Source: Caulobacter sp. 602-2 (GTDB lineage Bacteria; Pseudomonadota; Alphaproteobacteria; Caulobacterales; Caulobacteraceae). Taken from it: a DNA stretch of 64,000 nucleotides. This document shows, piece by piece, positions 8,496 through 16,508 of this stretch (position 1 is the stretch's first letter; every line of letters begins with the position of its first letter). Made by a program: the position numbers and the translations under genes. The notes beneath the pieces are model-generated. The model was not told where the DNA came from. It was given only the letters and a program-made list of their open reading frames with translations, and did not search any database. The stretch covers positions 372,001-436,000 of the forward strand of contig NZ_JAAKGT010000001.1 of the NCBI RefSeq assembly GCF_011043625.1, written 5' to 3'.

Positions 8496-9232
8496 GAGCG
8501 TTGGCGGGATGCGGGGGCGCCGATGGACAGGTGATGTTCGGCCGCCGCGCACCGGATCAGCGCCAGCAGGTCGACGATCATGGCGCGCATGAGAAGAGAG
8601 GCTTCATCGGCCTGCCGCCCCAGGATCGCCACGACCAGCGCTTCATGGCGGGTCAGGGCGATGGCGCGCTCCTGACGTGCGCTGGCGAACCTGATCGAGA
8701 TGCGCAGGGCGGTGCTCACCAGGTCCTGAAGGCCGACGTAGAAGGGATTGCGAGTGGCGATCAGGATCGCGCCGTGCAGGGCGATCTCCGCGCCGAGCGG
8801 ATCGTCGAAGCCGGCGTCGGCGGCCTTGAGCCGCGCCATCGCCGCGCGGATCTCGCGCTGGCCGGCGCTGTTGGCGTGGCTGGCGGCCAGGGCGGCGGCG
8901 GCCGGCTCGATGCCAAGGCGCATCTCGGTGAACTGCGACAGGTGCCGAAGCGTCGACTTGCGCTCCAGCATCCAGCGCAGGACGTCCGGGTCCAGCACGT
9001 TCCACTTCGCCTGGGGCTCGATCGCCGTGCCTTGCCTGGGGCGGCCGGTGAGCAGGCCCTTGGCGACCAGCATCTTCACCGCCTCGCGCGTCGCCGTCCG
9101 GCCGGCGCCGTGCTTCACGCCCAGCTCGCGCTCGGTGGGAAAGTCGGCGTTGTCGTAGGCGCCCGCGACGATCGCCTGGCCGATCTGTTCGACCAGGCTG
9201 TAGGTCAGGCTAAGTCCCATGGTGTTGCGCAT
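8492..9232 (-). CDS. FadR-subfamily GntR regulator (paralogue 1, DgoR-like)
   Basis: About 246 residues starting at the ATG ending at 9232, preceded by GAAGG; the longer open frame upstream runs into the GH59 gene and is rejected. The N-terminal winged helix contains FPTERELGVKHGAGRTATREA and is followed by an FCD ligand domain. FCD metal-ligand candidates are E/H in GAEIALHGAIL and H in TRHEALV; the usual first Asp is replaced by Glu. The family includes DgoR, UxuR and LldR, repressors released by sugar acids. It lies 23 bp after GH59 and upstream of GH27, so it probably autoregulates the glycosidase operon. It is clearly paralogous to the regulator at 12002. Confidence 0.87.
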   Translation of the reverse strand: MRNTMGLSLTYSLVEQIGQAIVAGAYDNADFPTERELGVKHGAGRTATREAVKMLVAKGLLTGRPRQGTAIEPQAKWNVLDPDVLRWMLERKSTLRHLSQFTEMRLGIEPAAAALAASHANSAGQREIRAAMARLKAADAGFDDPLGAEIALHGAILIATRNPFYVGLQDLVSTALRISIRFASARQERAIALTRHEALVVAILGRQADEASLLMRAMIVDLLALIRCAAAEHHLSIGAPASRQRS

Positions 9233-9255
9233 TCTGCCTTCGCCCCCGCGACGCG

Positions 9256-11460
9256 TCAGCCGGAGCGAGAATGTCTTGCAGCCTTGCGGGCGGCATAGAT
9301 CGGGGTCTGGCGGGGCAGCGCGCGGGCCGGCCTGGGCGTTGGTCCGCCGATGGGACCGGCGGTCAGTTCGCCGAACCAGGGCGTGCTGAGGCGCGTACGC
9401 TCGGCCCCCGCCAGCAGTCCGACCATCCCCTTGGCGTAGAGCCTGTTTTCGGCTGTCAGCACCACCTGATCGTTGACCAGCCCGGTGATGCGGCTGCCTT
9501 CGAACCGCAGGGAGAGCCTGATCCACTGGCCGGCCGCGACGCCGGCCAGCATGGTGTCGCCCAGGACCAGTTCGCCGCCTTCGCCGTCGAACTTGCCGGC
9601 CTTGATCTGGGCCTGCTGCTCGGCGTCGCCGATCACGGCCTTGGGGTCCTTCTTGCCGCGAATGGCGACCAGTCGGCAGCGGCCGTCGTGGGCCAACTCA
9701 AGGAAGTAGCCCTTCGGGATGAAGCCGTAGCCGGTGCCGACGTGGTTGATCCGGCCCATGACCGCGGCGGTGTCGCCCGGGTTCAGCCAGACCGTGGTCG
9801 AGACTTCGTAGTCGCTCCAGGCCGCGTCGCCGAGAATGGTGTAGGGCCGCCAGTCCGGCGCCCAGGAGATGGTCGGGATCGGCACCGCCTGGCGCAGGCA
9901 GCGTCCCTTGCCGTCGGGGCGTTCGGTCAGCTCGAAGGCGCCGGCGATGTCGGCGGTGTAGCGCGGCAGCCAGCCGTGGGCCGCGGGCGCGGCGTAGGTC
10001 TCGAAGGTCTCGCGGTAGGGGAACGGGAAGGGCGCGGGCTTGGGGATCGCCTCGAAGCTGCCCTTCTGCTGCCCGCGGGTGGTCGACAGCGAATAGATCG
10101 CGTTCGGTTCCGCGATCAGGTTCACCACGCCGTCGACGGGCGTCAGGTCGGCCTGGCGGGAGAACTGTTCGGCGGCGGTGCTGCGCCAGACGCAGAGCGG
10201 CTTGGGCGACAGGCCTTCGCCGATCTCGATCCTGACGGTCTGGGCCTGCGTCGCCCCCTGGGTCTCGACGACGAGGCTGTAGTCCACGCCGGGAGACTTG
10301 AGGGTCGTGTAGGAGCCGCCCCCAGGCAGCATGCCGCTGGCCCCGTCGAGATAGGTCCAGCCGATCTCGGTGAACTGACCGTAGTGGGCGTAGCCCCATA
10401 GAGCCTCGCGAACCTTGTAGTGGCCGCTCCACGGCTCGTGGGCCAGCACGGTCGCCGGGTCTTCCGAATAGGGCTCGAGCGGATAGAGGCCGGCGATGTC
10501 GTACCAGTTCACGACCTTGGTCGCGCCGCTCAGGATCCAGTTGTGGTTGAAGGCCCGGACGATGCCGATCGCGCAGTCGAAACCCTTCAGGTAGACGTGG
10601 TCTTCTGTGTTCCAGATCGGCTTGCCCATGGCCTTGGCCATCGCCTGCTGCTCGGCGCTGGCGTGGGCGTTGGCGTAGAAGACGTGGGCGCTGATGATGT
10701 CGATTGCGTCGCGCAGTTCGGCGTCGGTCGTCATGTCCTTGACGAAGTCGAGCTTGTCCTTGGGCCAGTTGTCGAAGGCGTGGACCTTCACCTTGGAGAA
10801 GCCCTTGGCGTTCAGCGTGCGACGCAGGGCTTTGACGAAGGCGTAGTCCTGGCCTTTCTCGTTGCGGCAGCCGATGGCGTCCAGTTCCAGCCCGTAGGCG
10901 CCGCGCAGGCCCTCCAGCCATTTGACGTAGTAGTCGACGGCGTCCTGAGACCAGAACTTGCCGCCGCCGATCCAGCCCGGCGCGCTCCAGGCCGTGGCGT
11001 CCAGCGACAGGGCCGGATTGCGCTTCTTGGCCTCCTGCAGGATCCACCAGATGTAGCCGCGCTCGTAGCTGAGGTCCTCGCGCGTGTGCATGTGGCTGGG
11101 CGTCGATCCCTGGGTCGAGTTGCCGTCGCCCGGGATCTCGGCCAGCAGGGCGCTGACCGAGGCGCCGAACTTGGGCTTGTAGAGCAGGTCGAGGATCTGG
11201 CTGCGCTGGGGCTCGGGATAGTCCTTGAGCAGCACCGCCGTGGCGCCGCCTCCGGTGACCACGCCGATGCCGTCGAACCGCGCGCCGCCGGCGTCGCCGC
11301 GCAGCCTGATCACGTGGGGCGAGGCGGGCTGGGCCAGGGCGCGGCTCAGCGGCGCAAGGCACAGCAACGAGCCGGCGGCCAGCAGGTGCCGACGTCGCGA
11401 CGGGTCGAAATCGCCGCGCCGATCAGCGGCCGCTTGGCCGCGCGCGCTTGCGCGCTCCAT
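9256..11460 (-). CDS. GH59 galactocerebrosidase-type beta-galactosidase, Tat-like signal
   Basis: A 734-residue protein from the ATG ending at 11460, which has a strong GGGAGAGGGA Shine-Dalgarno; the in-frame TTG 15 bp upstream sits on that site and is rejected. The N-terminus has a twin-arginine-like signal (SRRRHLLAAGSLLCLAPLSRALAQ region). GH59 features are plain: FDGIGVVTGGG, GDGNSTQGS, the acid/base Glu in CRNEKG (about E201), the nucleophile Glu in WNTEDH (about E286), then EPWSGHY. The C-terminal part resembles the lectin-like domain of human GALC. Family members hydrolyse beta-galactosyl bonds of galactolipids. The bacterial substrate is unknown and could be plant galactosides or galactolipids. 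Confidence 0.88.
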   Translation of the reverse strand: MERASARGQAAADRRGDFDPSRRRHLLAAGSLLCLAPLSRALAQPASPHVIRLRGDAGGARFDGIGVVTGGGATAVLLKDYPEPQRSQILDLLYKPKFGASVSALLAEIPGDGNSTQGSTPSHMHTREDLSYERGYIWWILQEAKKRNPALSLDATAWSAPGWIGGGKFWSQDAVDYYVKWLEGLRGAYGLELDAIGCRNEKGQDYAFVKALRRTLNAKGFSKVKVHAFDNWPKDKLDFVKDMTTDAELRDAIDIISAHVFYANAHASAEQQAMAKAMGKPIWNTEDHVYLKGFDCAIGIVRAFNHNWILSGATKVVNWYDIAGLYPLEPYSEDPATVLAHEPWSGHYKVREALWGYAHYGQFTEIGWTYLDGASGMLPGGGSYTTLKSPGVDYSLVVETQGATQAQTVRIEIGEGLSPKPLCVWRSTAAEQFSRQADLTPVDGVVNLIAEPNAIYSLSTTRGQQKGSFEAIPKPAPFPFPYRETFETYAAPAAHGWLPRYTADIAGAFELTERPDGKGRCLRQAVPIPTISWAPDWRPYTILGDAAWSDYEVSTTVWLNPGDTAAVMGRINHVGTGYGFIPKGYFLELAHDGRCRLVAIRGKKDPKAVIGDAEQQAQIKAGKFDGEGGELVLGDTMLAGVAAGQWIRLSLRFEGSRITGLVNDQVVLTAENRLYAKGMVGLLAGAERTRLSTPWFGELTAGPIGGPTPRPARALPRQTPIYAARKAARHSRSG

Positions 11461-11597
11461 TGTTCCCTCTCCCAATTCTTATGTCGTGAACGCCGAGCTG
11501 GCTCGGTGTTCGCCGGTCTCCATCGGCGTTGATCGCGATGGTGCATCCCGAGCGTTTCGCGCGGCGAGAGCCGTGAGAAGCCGTCTCGTCCCTGAGG

Positions 11598-11609
11598 GGG
11601 TATGACCAA
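11598..11609. promoter_or_regulatory. Candidate FadR-family operator, copy 1
   Basis: The site GGTATGACCAA differs by one base (G for T) from the perfect TGGT-N3-ACCA palindrome at 11812. TGGT-N-ACCA half sites are typical of FCD-type GntR regulators such as LldR, VanR and UxuR. It lies about 140 bp upstream of the GH59 start, so it may control that operon. Confidence 0.5.
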
Positions 11610-11811
11610 CTTATTGCACGCATGAAATGAGCGGGCAAGTTATTCATAGGACAAATGTTATTGTTATCCAAAGTCTAAAGTTGTGAGAAAAATCAGTGAA
11701 ATAGCGCTGTCATTGCCGACTCTTTCAGAGCGTGAGAGTCGCATCCTCTGCAGGCGAACAGGCGATCGAGTGGCACGAAGGCGCCATGTTTCGGCGGTGC
11801 TTGAAATCTAC

Positions 11812-11823
11812 TGGTATGACCAA
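11812..11823. promoter_or_regulatory. Candidate FadR-family operator, copy 2
   Basis: TGGTATGACCA is a perfect TGGT-N3-ACCA palindrome followed by AATC. It lies about 180 bp upstream of the second FadR-like gene and 214 bp from copy 1. It is suited to autoregulation or to cross-control by the two paralogous regulators. Binding is inferred from family motifs only. Confidence 0.55.
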
Positions 11824-12001
11824 TCATGTTGGCTCGGAGCCTGCTCGCAGGCCCACAGGTAGGCGCTTGATCGCAGTCTTGGGTTTTCCCTCAGGCGGCA
11901 TTTCCGGGAGGGTGTTCGGCTTTGCCCAAGGATGCTGAAAGCTGGCCCGCGGGCGGCTAGAAAGAGGCAGGCTGCCAGTCGGTAGCGCAGAGATTCGGAC
12001 C

Positions 12002-12727
12002 ATGCGGGCAGCGACCCCCCACAAGAGCGTCACCGACACCATCGTTCAGGATCTCGGTGCGGCGATCGTGACGGGCCGCTACGAGGGCGTGCCGTTCCCG
12101 ACCGAGCAGGATCTGTCCGAGAAGTACGGCGCTGCGCGCACGGTCACCCGCGAAGCCGTCAAGATGCTGGTCTCCAAAGGCCTGCTGTCGTCGCGGCGCC
12201 GGCGCGGCATCGTCATCGAGAACGAAGACAGCTGGAACCTGCTCGATCCAGACGTCATGCGCTGGATGCTGCAGCGCGAGTTCTCGCTCGACCTGCTGAT
12301 CGAGTTCACCGAGATCCGCCTGAGCATCGAGCCCGGCGCGGCGGCGCTGGCGGCCAGGCGCGCCGACGGCGACCAGCGGGCCGCCATCGACCGCGCGGTC
12401 AGGCGCATGTTCGCCGCCGATCGCGGCGAAGACGACCCGCTGCTGTCGGACATCGCCTTTCACGTCTCGGTCCTACGCGCCAGCGGCAACCGTTTCTATC
12501 GGCAGCACTGCGAGATGATCGACACGGCGCTGCGCTTCAGCATCCGCAAGACCAACGACCTCAAGGGCGTGCGTTTCGCCAGCGCCGAGGATCACAAGCG
12601 GGTCGCCGACGCCATCCTGGCCGGTCACGTACGTGAGGCCGAGACCCGCATGCGCGACCTGATCGGCGGCGCGCTCGACCTGATGCAGCGCAGCCGCGAC
12701 GAGGAGCGCCGCCGGGATCGCCGCTGA
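12002..12727 (+). CDS. FadR-subfamily GntR regulator (paralogue 2, DgoR-like)
   Basis: A 241-residue regulator with winged-helix DNA-binding N-terminus (FPTEQDLSEKYGAARTVTRE) and a C-terminal FCD domain. Candidate metal ligands are D and H in LSDIAFHVSVL and H in EDHKRVADAI. It shares long stretches with the regulator at 8492 (TREAVKMLV-KGLL, LDPDV-RWML), so the two are duplicates that diverged. DgoR-type proteins repress galactonate catabolism and are released by D-galactonate. Being next to dgoD and galactosidases, this is a strong candidate for that role. The convergent SDR gene begins 32 bp past its stop. Confidence 0.88.
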   Translation: MRAATPHKSVTDTIVQDLGAAIVTGRYEGVPFPTEQDLSEKYGAARTVTREAVKMLVSKGLLSSRRRRGIVIENEDSWNLLDPDVMRWMLQREFSLDLLIEFTEIRLSIEPGAAALAARRADGDQRAAIDRAVRRMFAADRGEDDPLLSDIAFHVSVLRASGNRFYRQHCEMIDTALRFSIRKTNDLKGVRFASAEDHKRVADAILAGHVREAETRMRDLIGGALDLMQRSRDEERRRDRR

Positions 12728-12759
12728 AGGCGAGGGCGGGCGGCGCACGGGCTCATCCT

Positions 12760-13491
12760 CTAGAGCTTGGCTAGCCGGCCTCCGTCGGCGACCAGTTCCG
12801 CGCCGGTGACGAAGCGGGCCTCGTCGCTGAGCGCGAAGGCGACGACGGCGGCTATGTCCTGCGGCTGTCCGACATCCTGCGGATCGAGAACCTCAAGGCC
12901 CGCCTTGATGTTGGGGCTCTCGCGCAGCATCGGCGTGTCCACCGCGCCGGGCAGCACGCAGTTGGCGCGGATGCCGCGCGGGCGTCCCTCGATGGCCGCC
13001 GTTCGGGCCAGCGAGGTCAGGGCCGCCTTGGCCGCGGCGTAGGGGCCGACGAGGGGCGAGGTCTGGCGGGCGTGGATGCTCGAGACGTAGACGAGGCTGC
13101 CGCCGGTCTCCATGCGGTTGAAGGCCTGTCGCGTGAAATAGGCCGCGGCGTAGAAGTTCACCGCCATGATCCGCTCCCAGTCCTGGCCGGTAAGCGCGTC
13201 CAGGCCCTTGTAGATCATCGCGCCAGCGACGCTGACCACGCCGTCGACGCGGCCAAAGCGCTGGATGGCCGCCTCAAAGGCGGCCGCCGCTTCGGCTTCC
13301 ACGCTGACGTCCTGCACGCGAACCAGCACCCGCTCGGGGGCGGCCAAGGTCGATTGGGTCACGGCCAGCGCCTCGGCGTCACGGTCGATCAGAACGAGGT
13401 CGGCGCCTTCGTCGTGGAGGCGTCGAGCGCAGGCCTGGCCGATGCCGCCCCCGGCGCCCGTGATGAGGATGGTCTTGCCGGTGAAGCGCAT
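12760..13491 (-). CDS. Short-chain dehydrogenase, possible galactose dehydrogenase
   Basis: A 243-residue SDR starting at the ATG ending at 13491, with GGGAG 8 bases upstream; in-frame GTGs at 13497 and 13500 are too near that site. The cofactor motif is TGAGGGIGQA, the catalytic residues are S in YVSSIHA and YAAAK. The C-terminal GGRLAKL is typical of classical SDRs. It follows dgoD directly (2 bp between dgoD's stop and this ATG), so the two are co-transcribed. A D-galactose 1-dehydrogenase role, making galactonolactone upstream of DgoD, fits the context but the fold alone does not prove it. Another sugar or sugar-acid dehydrogenase is possible. Confidence 0.85.
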   Translation of the reverse strand: MRFTGKTILITGAGGGIGQACARRLHDEGADLVLIDRDAEALAVTQSTLAAPERVLVRVQDVSVEAEAAAAFEAAIQRFGRVDGVVSVAGAMIYKGLDALTGQDWERIMAVNFYAAAYFTRQAFNRMETGGSLVYVSSIHARQTSPLVGPYAAAKAALTSLARTAAIEGRPRGIRANCVLPGAVDTPMLRESPNIKAGLEVLDPQDVGQPQDIAAVVAFALSDEARFVTGAELVADGGRLAKL

Positions 13492-13493
13492 GG

Positions 13494-14681
13494 TCACCAC
13501 TCCCGCAGGTCGCCGTGGGGGCCGCGCCAGGCGGGGTTGCGCCAGGCCGGCGCATCGCGGCTGAGCCGGCGGACCTTCTCTTCGTCGATCTCGACGCCAA
13601 GGCCTGGGCCGGTGAGCGCCTCGACCGTCCCGTCCTTCACCGAGAAGGCTTCGGGGTTGAGCATGTAGGTCAGCAGGTCGTGGCCGTCGGTGTTGTAGTG
13701 GATGCCCAGAGACATCTCCTGGATCACGAAATTGGGCGTCGTCAACGCCAGCTGCATGCAGGCGGCCAGGGCGATGGGGCCCAGCGGGCAGTGCGGGGCG
13801 ATGGCGACGTCATAGGCCTCGGCCATCGCCGCGATCCGGCGCACTTCGGAAATCCCGCCCGCGTGGCTGAGATCGGGTTGCAGAATGTCGATCGAGGCCG
13901 AAGCCAGGAACGGCTTGACGTCCCAGCGGCTGTAGAGCCGCTCGCCGAGAGCGATCGGCACGGCGGTCTGCTGGCTGAGCTGGGCGATGGCCTCGGGGTG
14001 CTCGCTGAGCAGAGGCTCCTCGACGAACAGCGGACCCAGCGGCTCCAGGGCCTTGACCAGTTGCCGGGCCATCGGCTTGTGCACCCGGCCGTGGAAGTCG
14101 ACGCCGGCGTCCAGGCCCTCGGCGCGCACGGCGGCGAGGCGGTCGACCGACGCGGCGAGGGCGCTGGGGCTGTCCAGCCAGCCCAGGTCCTCGACGCCGT
14201 TCATCTTCACGGCCTTGAAGCCCTGCGCCTTGCGCACCCGCGCGGCCTCGACGACCTCGCCGGGGCGATCGCCGCCGATCCAGGCGTAGACCGGGATGCG
14301 ATCGCGCACGCGCCCGCCCAGCAGCTGGTGCACCGGGACCTTCAGGGCCTTGCCCTTGAGGTCCCACAGCGCCTGATCCAGGCCCGACAGCGCCGACATC
14401 AGCACGGGGCCGCCGCGATAGAAGCCGAGGCGATAGGCGGTCTGCCAGATGTCCTCGATGCGGTCCGGATCGGCGCCGATGAAGCGGTCGCGCAGCGAGG
14501 CGAAGGCGCCCTCGACGGCTTCGGTGTGTCCCTCGAGCGAGGCCTCGCCCCAGCCGATCAGGCCGTCCTCGGTCTCGACGCGCACGAACAGCCAGCGCGG
14601 CGGCGCGGGGAAGGTTTCGATGGATTTGATGGAAGCGACCGGCGTCGTTTCGGCCTTGGCGCGTGCGGGGTCGTCGACCAT
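13494..14681 (-). CDS. dgoD: D-galactonate dehydratase
   Basis: A 395-residue enolase-superfamily enzyme from the ATG ending at 14681, with TGAGGA upstream; an in-frame GTG at 14693 lies before that Shine-Dalgarno. It matches the E. coli DgoD pattern closely: ETFPAPPRW near the start, GVDFHGRVHKPMA (metal ligand D195 and base H197), FVEEP (E221), ALGERL (E247), LQPDLSHAGG and APHCPLGPIALAA (H297). The reaction turns D-galactonate into 2-keto-3-deoxy-galactonate in the De Ley-Doudoroff pathway. It forms an operon with the SDR gene and is divergent from the MFS transporter. Kinase and aldolase genes for the next steps are not in this window. Confidence 0.93.
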   Translation of the reverse strand: MVDDPARAKAETTPVASIKSIETFPAPPRWLFVRVETEDGLIGWGEASLEGHTEAVEGAFASLRDRFIGADPDRIEDIWQTAYRLGFYRGGPVLMSALSGLDQALWDLKGKALKVPVHQLLGGRVRDRIPVYAWIGGDRPGEVVEAARVRKAQGFKAVKMNGVEDLGWLDSPSALAASVDRLAAVRAEGLDAGVDFHGRVHKPMARQLVKALEPLGPLFVEEPLLSEHPEAIAQLSQQTAVPIALGERLYSRWDVKPFLASASIDILQPDLSHAGGISEVRRIAAMAEAYDVAIAPHCPLGPIALAACMQLALTTPNFVIQEMSLGIHYNTDGHDLLTYMLNPEAFSVKDGTVEALTGPGLGVEIDEEKVRRLSRDAPAWRNPAWRGPHGDLREW

Positions 14682-14766
14682 GAACGTCCTCACGGGGATG
14701 GCGCGAGACTGTCCCGGATCCCCCTTGTTGTTGCCGGAATGGCTAGCACTTAGACCATCGCCGTCA

Positions 14767-14784
14767 AAGATATATATTACAAAT
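14767..14784. promoter_or_regulatory. Candidate operator repeat 1 (ATTTGTA-like)
   Basis: Read on the minus strand this is ATTTGTAATATATATCTT. It matches the element at 14908-14925 at 14 of 18 positions. The TTGTA...TA core resembles the DgoR operator half site reported for E. coli (TTGTA-N-TACAA, from memory). Suggested target: repressors encoded at 8492 or 12002. Confidence 0.35.
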
Positions 14785-14907
14785 CAGCTGGAGCGATGGG
14801 GCGTTAAGTTGGGCTCTGCCGGTGGGCTTAGCGGTCTCGGCTCCGTCATGGCCGAGTTCCGGTTGACCGTGGGGCCGGAGAGCGGTCTCCATGAAGCGCT
14901 GCTGGAT

Positions 14908-14925
14908 GAGATAAGTAATACAAAT
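14908..14925. promoter_or_regulatory. Candidate operator repeat 2 (ATTTGTA-like)
   Basis: Minus-strand reading ATTTGTATTACTTATCTC, a direct repeat of the element 141 bp upstream. TTGTATTAC is close to a TTGTA-N-TACAA palindrome with two end changes. It lies about 105 bp before the MFS start codon. Confidence 0.35.
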
Positions 14926-15030
14926 AGGTTGACGGCGAGGCCGCCGCACGGACTTATGGCCGCGAAAGGCGGGCCCGTCGCTCCTTGCGACCCTGACGGG
15001 TACACGCCGAAGCAAGGGGGCGATGTCCGG

Positions 15031-16467
15031 ATGCACACGATGTCGAGCGGCCGAGCCGAGCAGGCTGCTTCGGGCCAACTGAACCTCGCCTACATCTGGA
15101 CGATCTCGAGCGTGGCGGCCCTGGGCGGGCTGCTGTTCGGCTACGACTGGGTCGTGGTCGGGGGCTCCAAGCCGTTCTACGAACCCTATTTCCACCTGAC
15201 CAGCGAGGCCCAGGTCGGCTGGGCCAACAGCTGCTCGCTGCTGGGCTGCCTGCTGGGCTCGGTGTTCAGCGGCCTGGTCAGCGACCGGATCGGCCGCAAG
15301 AAGCTGCTGATCATCGCAGCGGTCCTGTTCGGCGTATCGTCGATCCTGACAGGCTGGGCGCAGGGGTTCTCGACCTTCGTGTTCTGGCGGATCGTCGGCG
15401 GCGTCGCCATCGGCGTCGCTTCCAACATCTCGCCGACCTACATCGCCGAGATCAGTCCAGCCGCCTGGCGCGGTCGGCTCGTCACCCTCAACCAACTGAC
15501 GCTGGTGGTGGGGATCCTGGCCGCGCAGGTGGTCAACATGCTGATCGCCGGCGATGTCGGCGGCGACATGGGCCACGAGGCGATCCGCGACACCTGGCAG
15601 GGCCAGTACGGATGGCGCTGGATGTTCACGGCCGTCGCCGTCCCGTCGGTGATCTTCTTCTTCTGCGCCTTCCTGGTGCCGGAGAGCCCGCGCTGGCTGC
15701 TGAAGGCCGGCCGTCGCGATCGCGCCCAGGCCGTGCTGCGCAAGATCGGCGGCGAGGCCTATGCGCGCGAGGCCCTGGCCGAGATCGAGGCCGGGCTGGA
15801 GCGCGAGCGCGCCGACACGGGCTCGGCCAACGAACTGCTCGCGCCGGCTGTGCTGGGCGTGCTGCTGACCGGCGTCGGCCTGGCCGTCCTGCAGCAGTGG
15901 AGCGGCACCAACGTCATCTTCAACTATGCCGAGGAGATCTATCGCGGCGCGGGCTACGACCTCAGCGGCGTGATGTTCAACATCGTCATCACCGGCGCGA
16001 TCAATCTGGCCTTCACGCTGGTGGCGACCGCCACCGTCGACCGGCTGGGCCGGCGCACGCTCATGCTGTGGGGCGCGGCGGCGATCGCGGTGATGCACGG
16101 GCTGCTCGGGGCGGCGTTCTTCCTGGGGATCCAGGGACCCGTCGTCCTGCTGCTGACCCTGGGCGTCATCGCCGCCTACGCCATGTCTCTGGCGCCGGTG
16201 ACCTGGGTGCTGCTGTCGGAGATCTTCCCCAACCGCGTTCGCGGGGCGGCGATGTCGATCGCGGTCTCGGCGCTGTGGATCGCCTGCTTCGTGGTCACCT
16301 TCACCTTTCCGATCCTCAACCAGCGTCTGGGCGCGGCGGGGACCTTCTGGTCCTACGGCGTCGTCTGCCTGGCGGGCTTTATCTTCATCGCCTTGCGCGT
16401 GCCCGAGACCAAGGGGCGAACCCTCGAGGAGATTGAGGCCGCCCTGTCGCATCGCCGCGATCGCTGA
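15031..16467 (+). CDS. MFS sugar porter, probable galactose/galactoside transporter
   Basis: About 478 residues from ATG 15031 (ATG 15040 is an alternative). Twelve hydrophobic helices are expected; the first is near residues 22-45 (GGLLFGYDW). Sugar-porter signatures are clear: DRIGRKKLL after helix 2, PESPRWLL before the central loop, LQQWSGTNVIFNY in helix 7, DRLGRR, and PETKGRTLEEIE at the C-terminus. This is the XylE/GalP type, an inner-membrane proton symporter for hexose or pentose. It is divergent from dgoD and 41 bp upstream of the GH35 beta-galactosidase, so import of released galactose is likely. Confidence 0.88.
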   Translation: MHTMSSGRAEQAASGQLNLAYIWTISSVAALGGLLFGYDWVVVGGSKPFYEPYFHLTSEAQVGWANSCSLLGCLLGSVFSGLVSDRIGRKKLLIIAAVLFGVSSILTGWAQGFSTFVFWRIVGGVAIGVASNISPTYIAEISPAAWRGRLVTLNQLTLVVGILAAQVVNMLIAGDVGGDMGHEAIRDTWQGQYGWRWMFTAVAVPSVIFFFCAFLVPESPRWLLKAGRRDRAQAVLRKIGGEAYAREALAEIEAGLERERADTGSANELLAPAVLGVLLTGVGLAVLQQWSGTNVIFNYAEEIYRGAGYDLSGVMFNIVITGAINLAFTLVATATVDRLGRRTLMLWGAAAIAVMHGLLGAAFFLGIQGPVVLLLTLGVIAAYAMSLAPVTWVLLSEIFPNRVRGAAMSIAVSALWIACFVVTFTFPILNQRLGAAGTFWSYGVVCLAGFIFIALRVPETKGRTLEEIEAALSHRRDR

Positions 16468-16508
16468 TCCCCCCGCGCGCCGAAACAGACACCGTCAGGA
16501 ACCGTTCC

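Larger units (their letters stand above)
11461..12001. other. 541-bp divergent intergenic region between GH59 and fadR-like genes
   Basis: An AT-rich island for this genome; it holds no convincing gene. It separates the minus-strand GH59 operon from the plus-strand regulator. It contains two near-identical GGTATGACCAA sites (listed separately) and an AT-rich tract around 11640-11700 with an imperfect GGACAA...TTATCC inverted repeat at 11651-11671, a likely promoter or operator area. Short open frames here have no coding character. Confidence 0.6.
14682..15030. other. 349-bp divergent intergenic region between dgoD and the MFS transporter
   Basis: The region contains an AT-rich block near 14767-14784 and another near 14908-14925 that share an ATTTGTA-TTA-like core (listed separately). 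The MFS frame is open through here but the residues lack transporter character, so the true start is at 15031. Promoters for both divergent operons must lie here. Confidence 0.55.

Noticed and set aside
11473..11475. TTG start for the GH59 gene
   Set aside because: The TTG lies in the Shine-Dalgarno of the ATG at 11460, which is much better.
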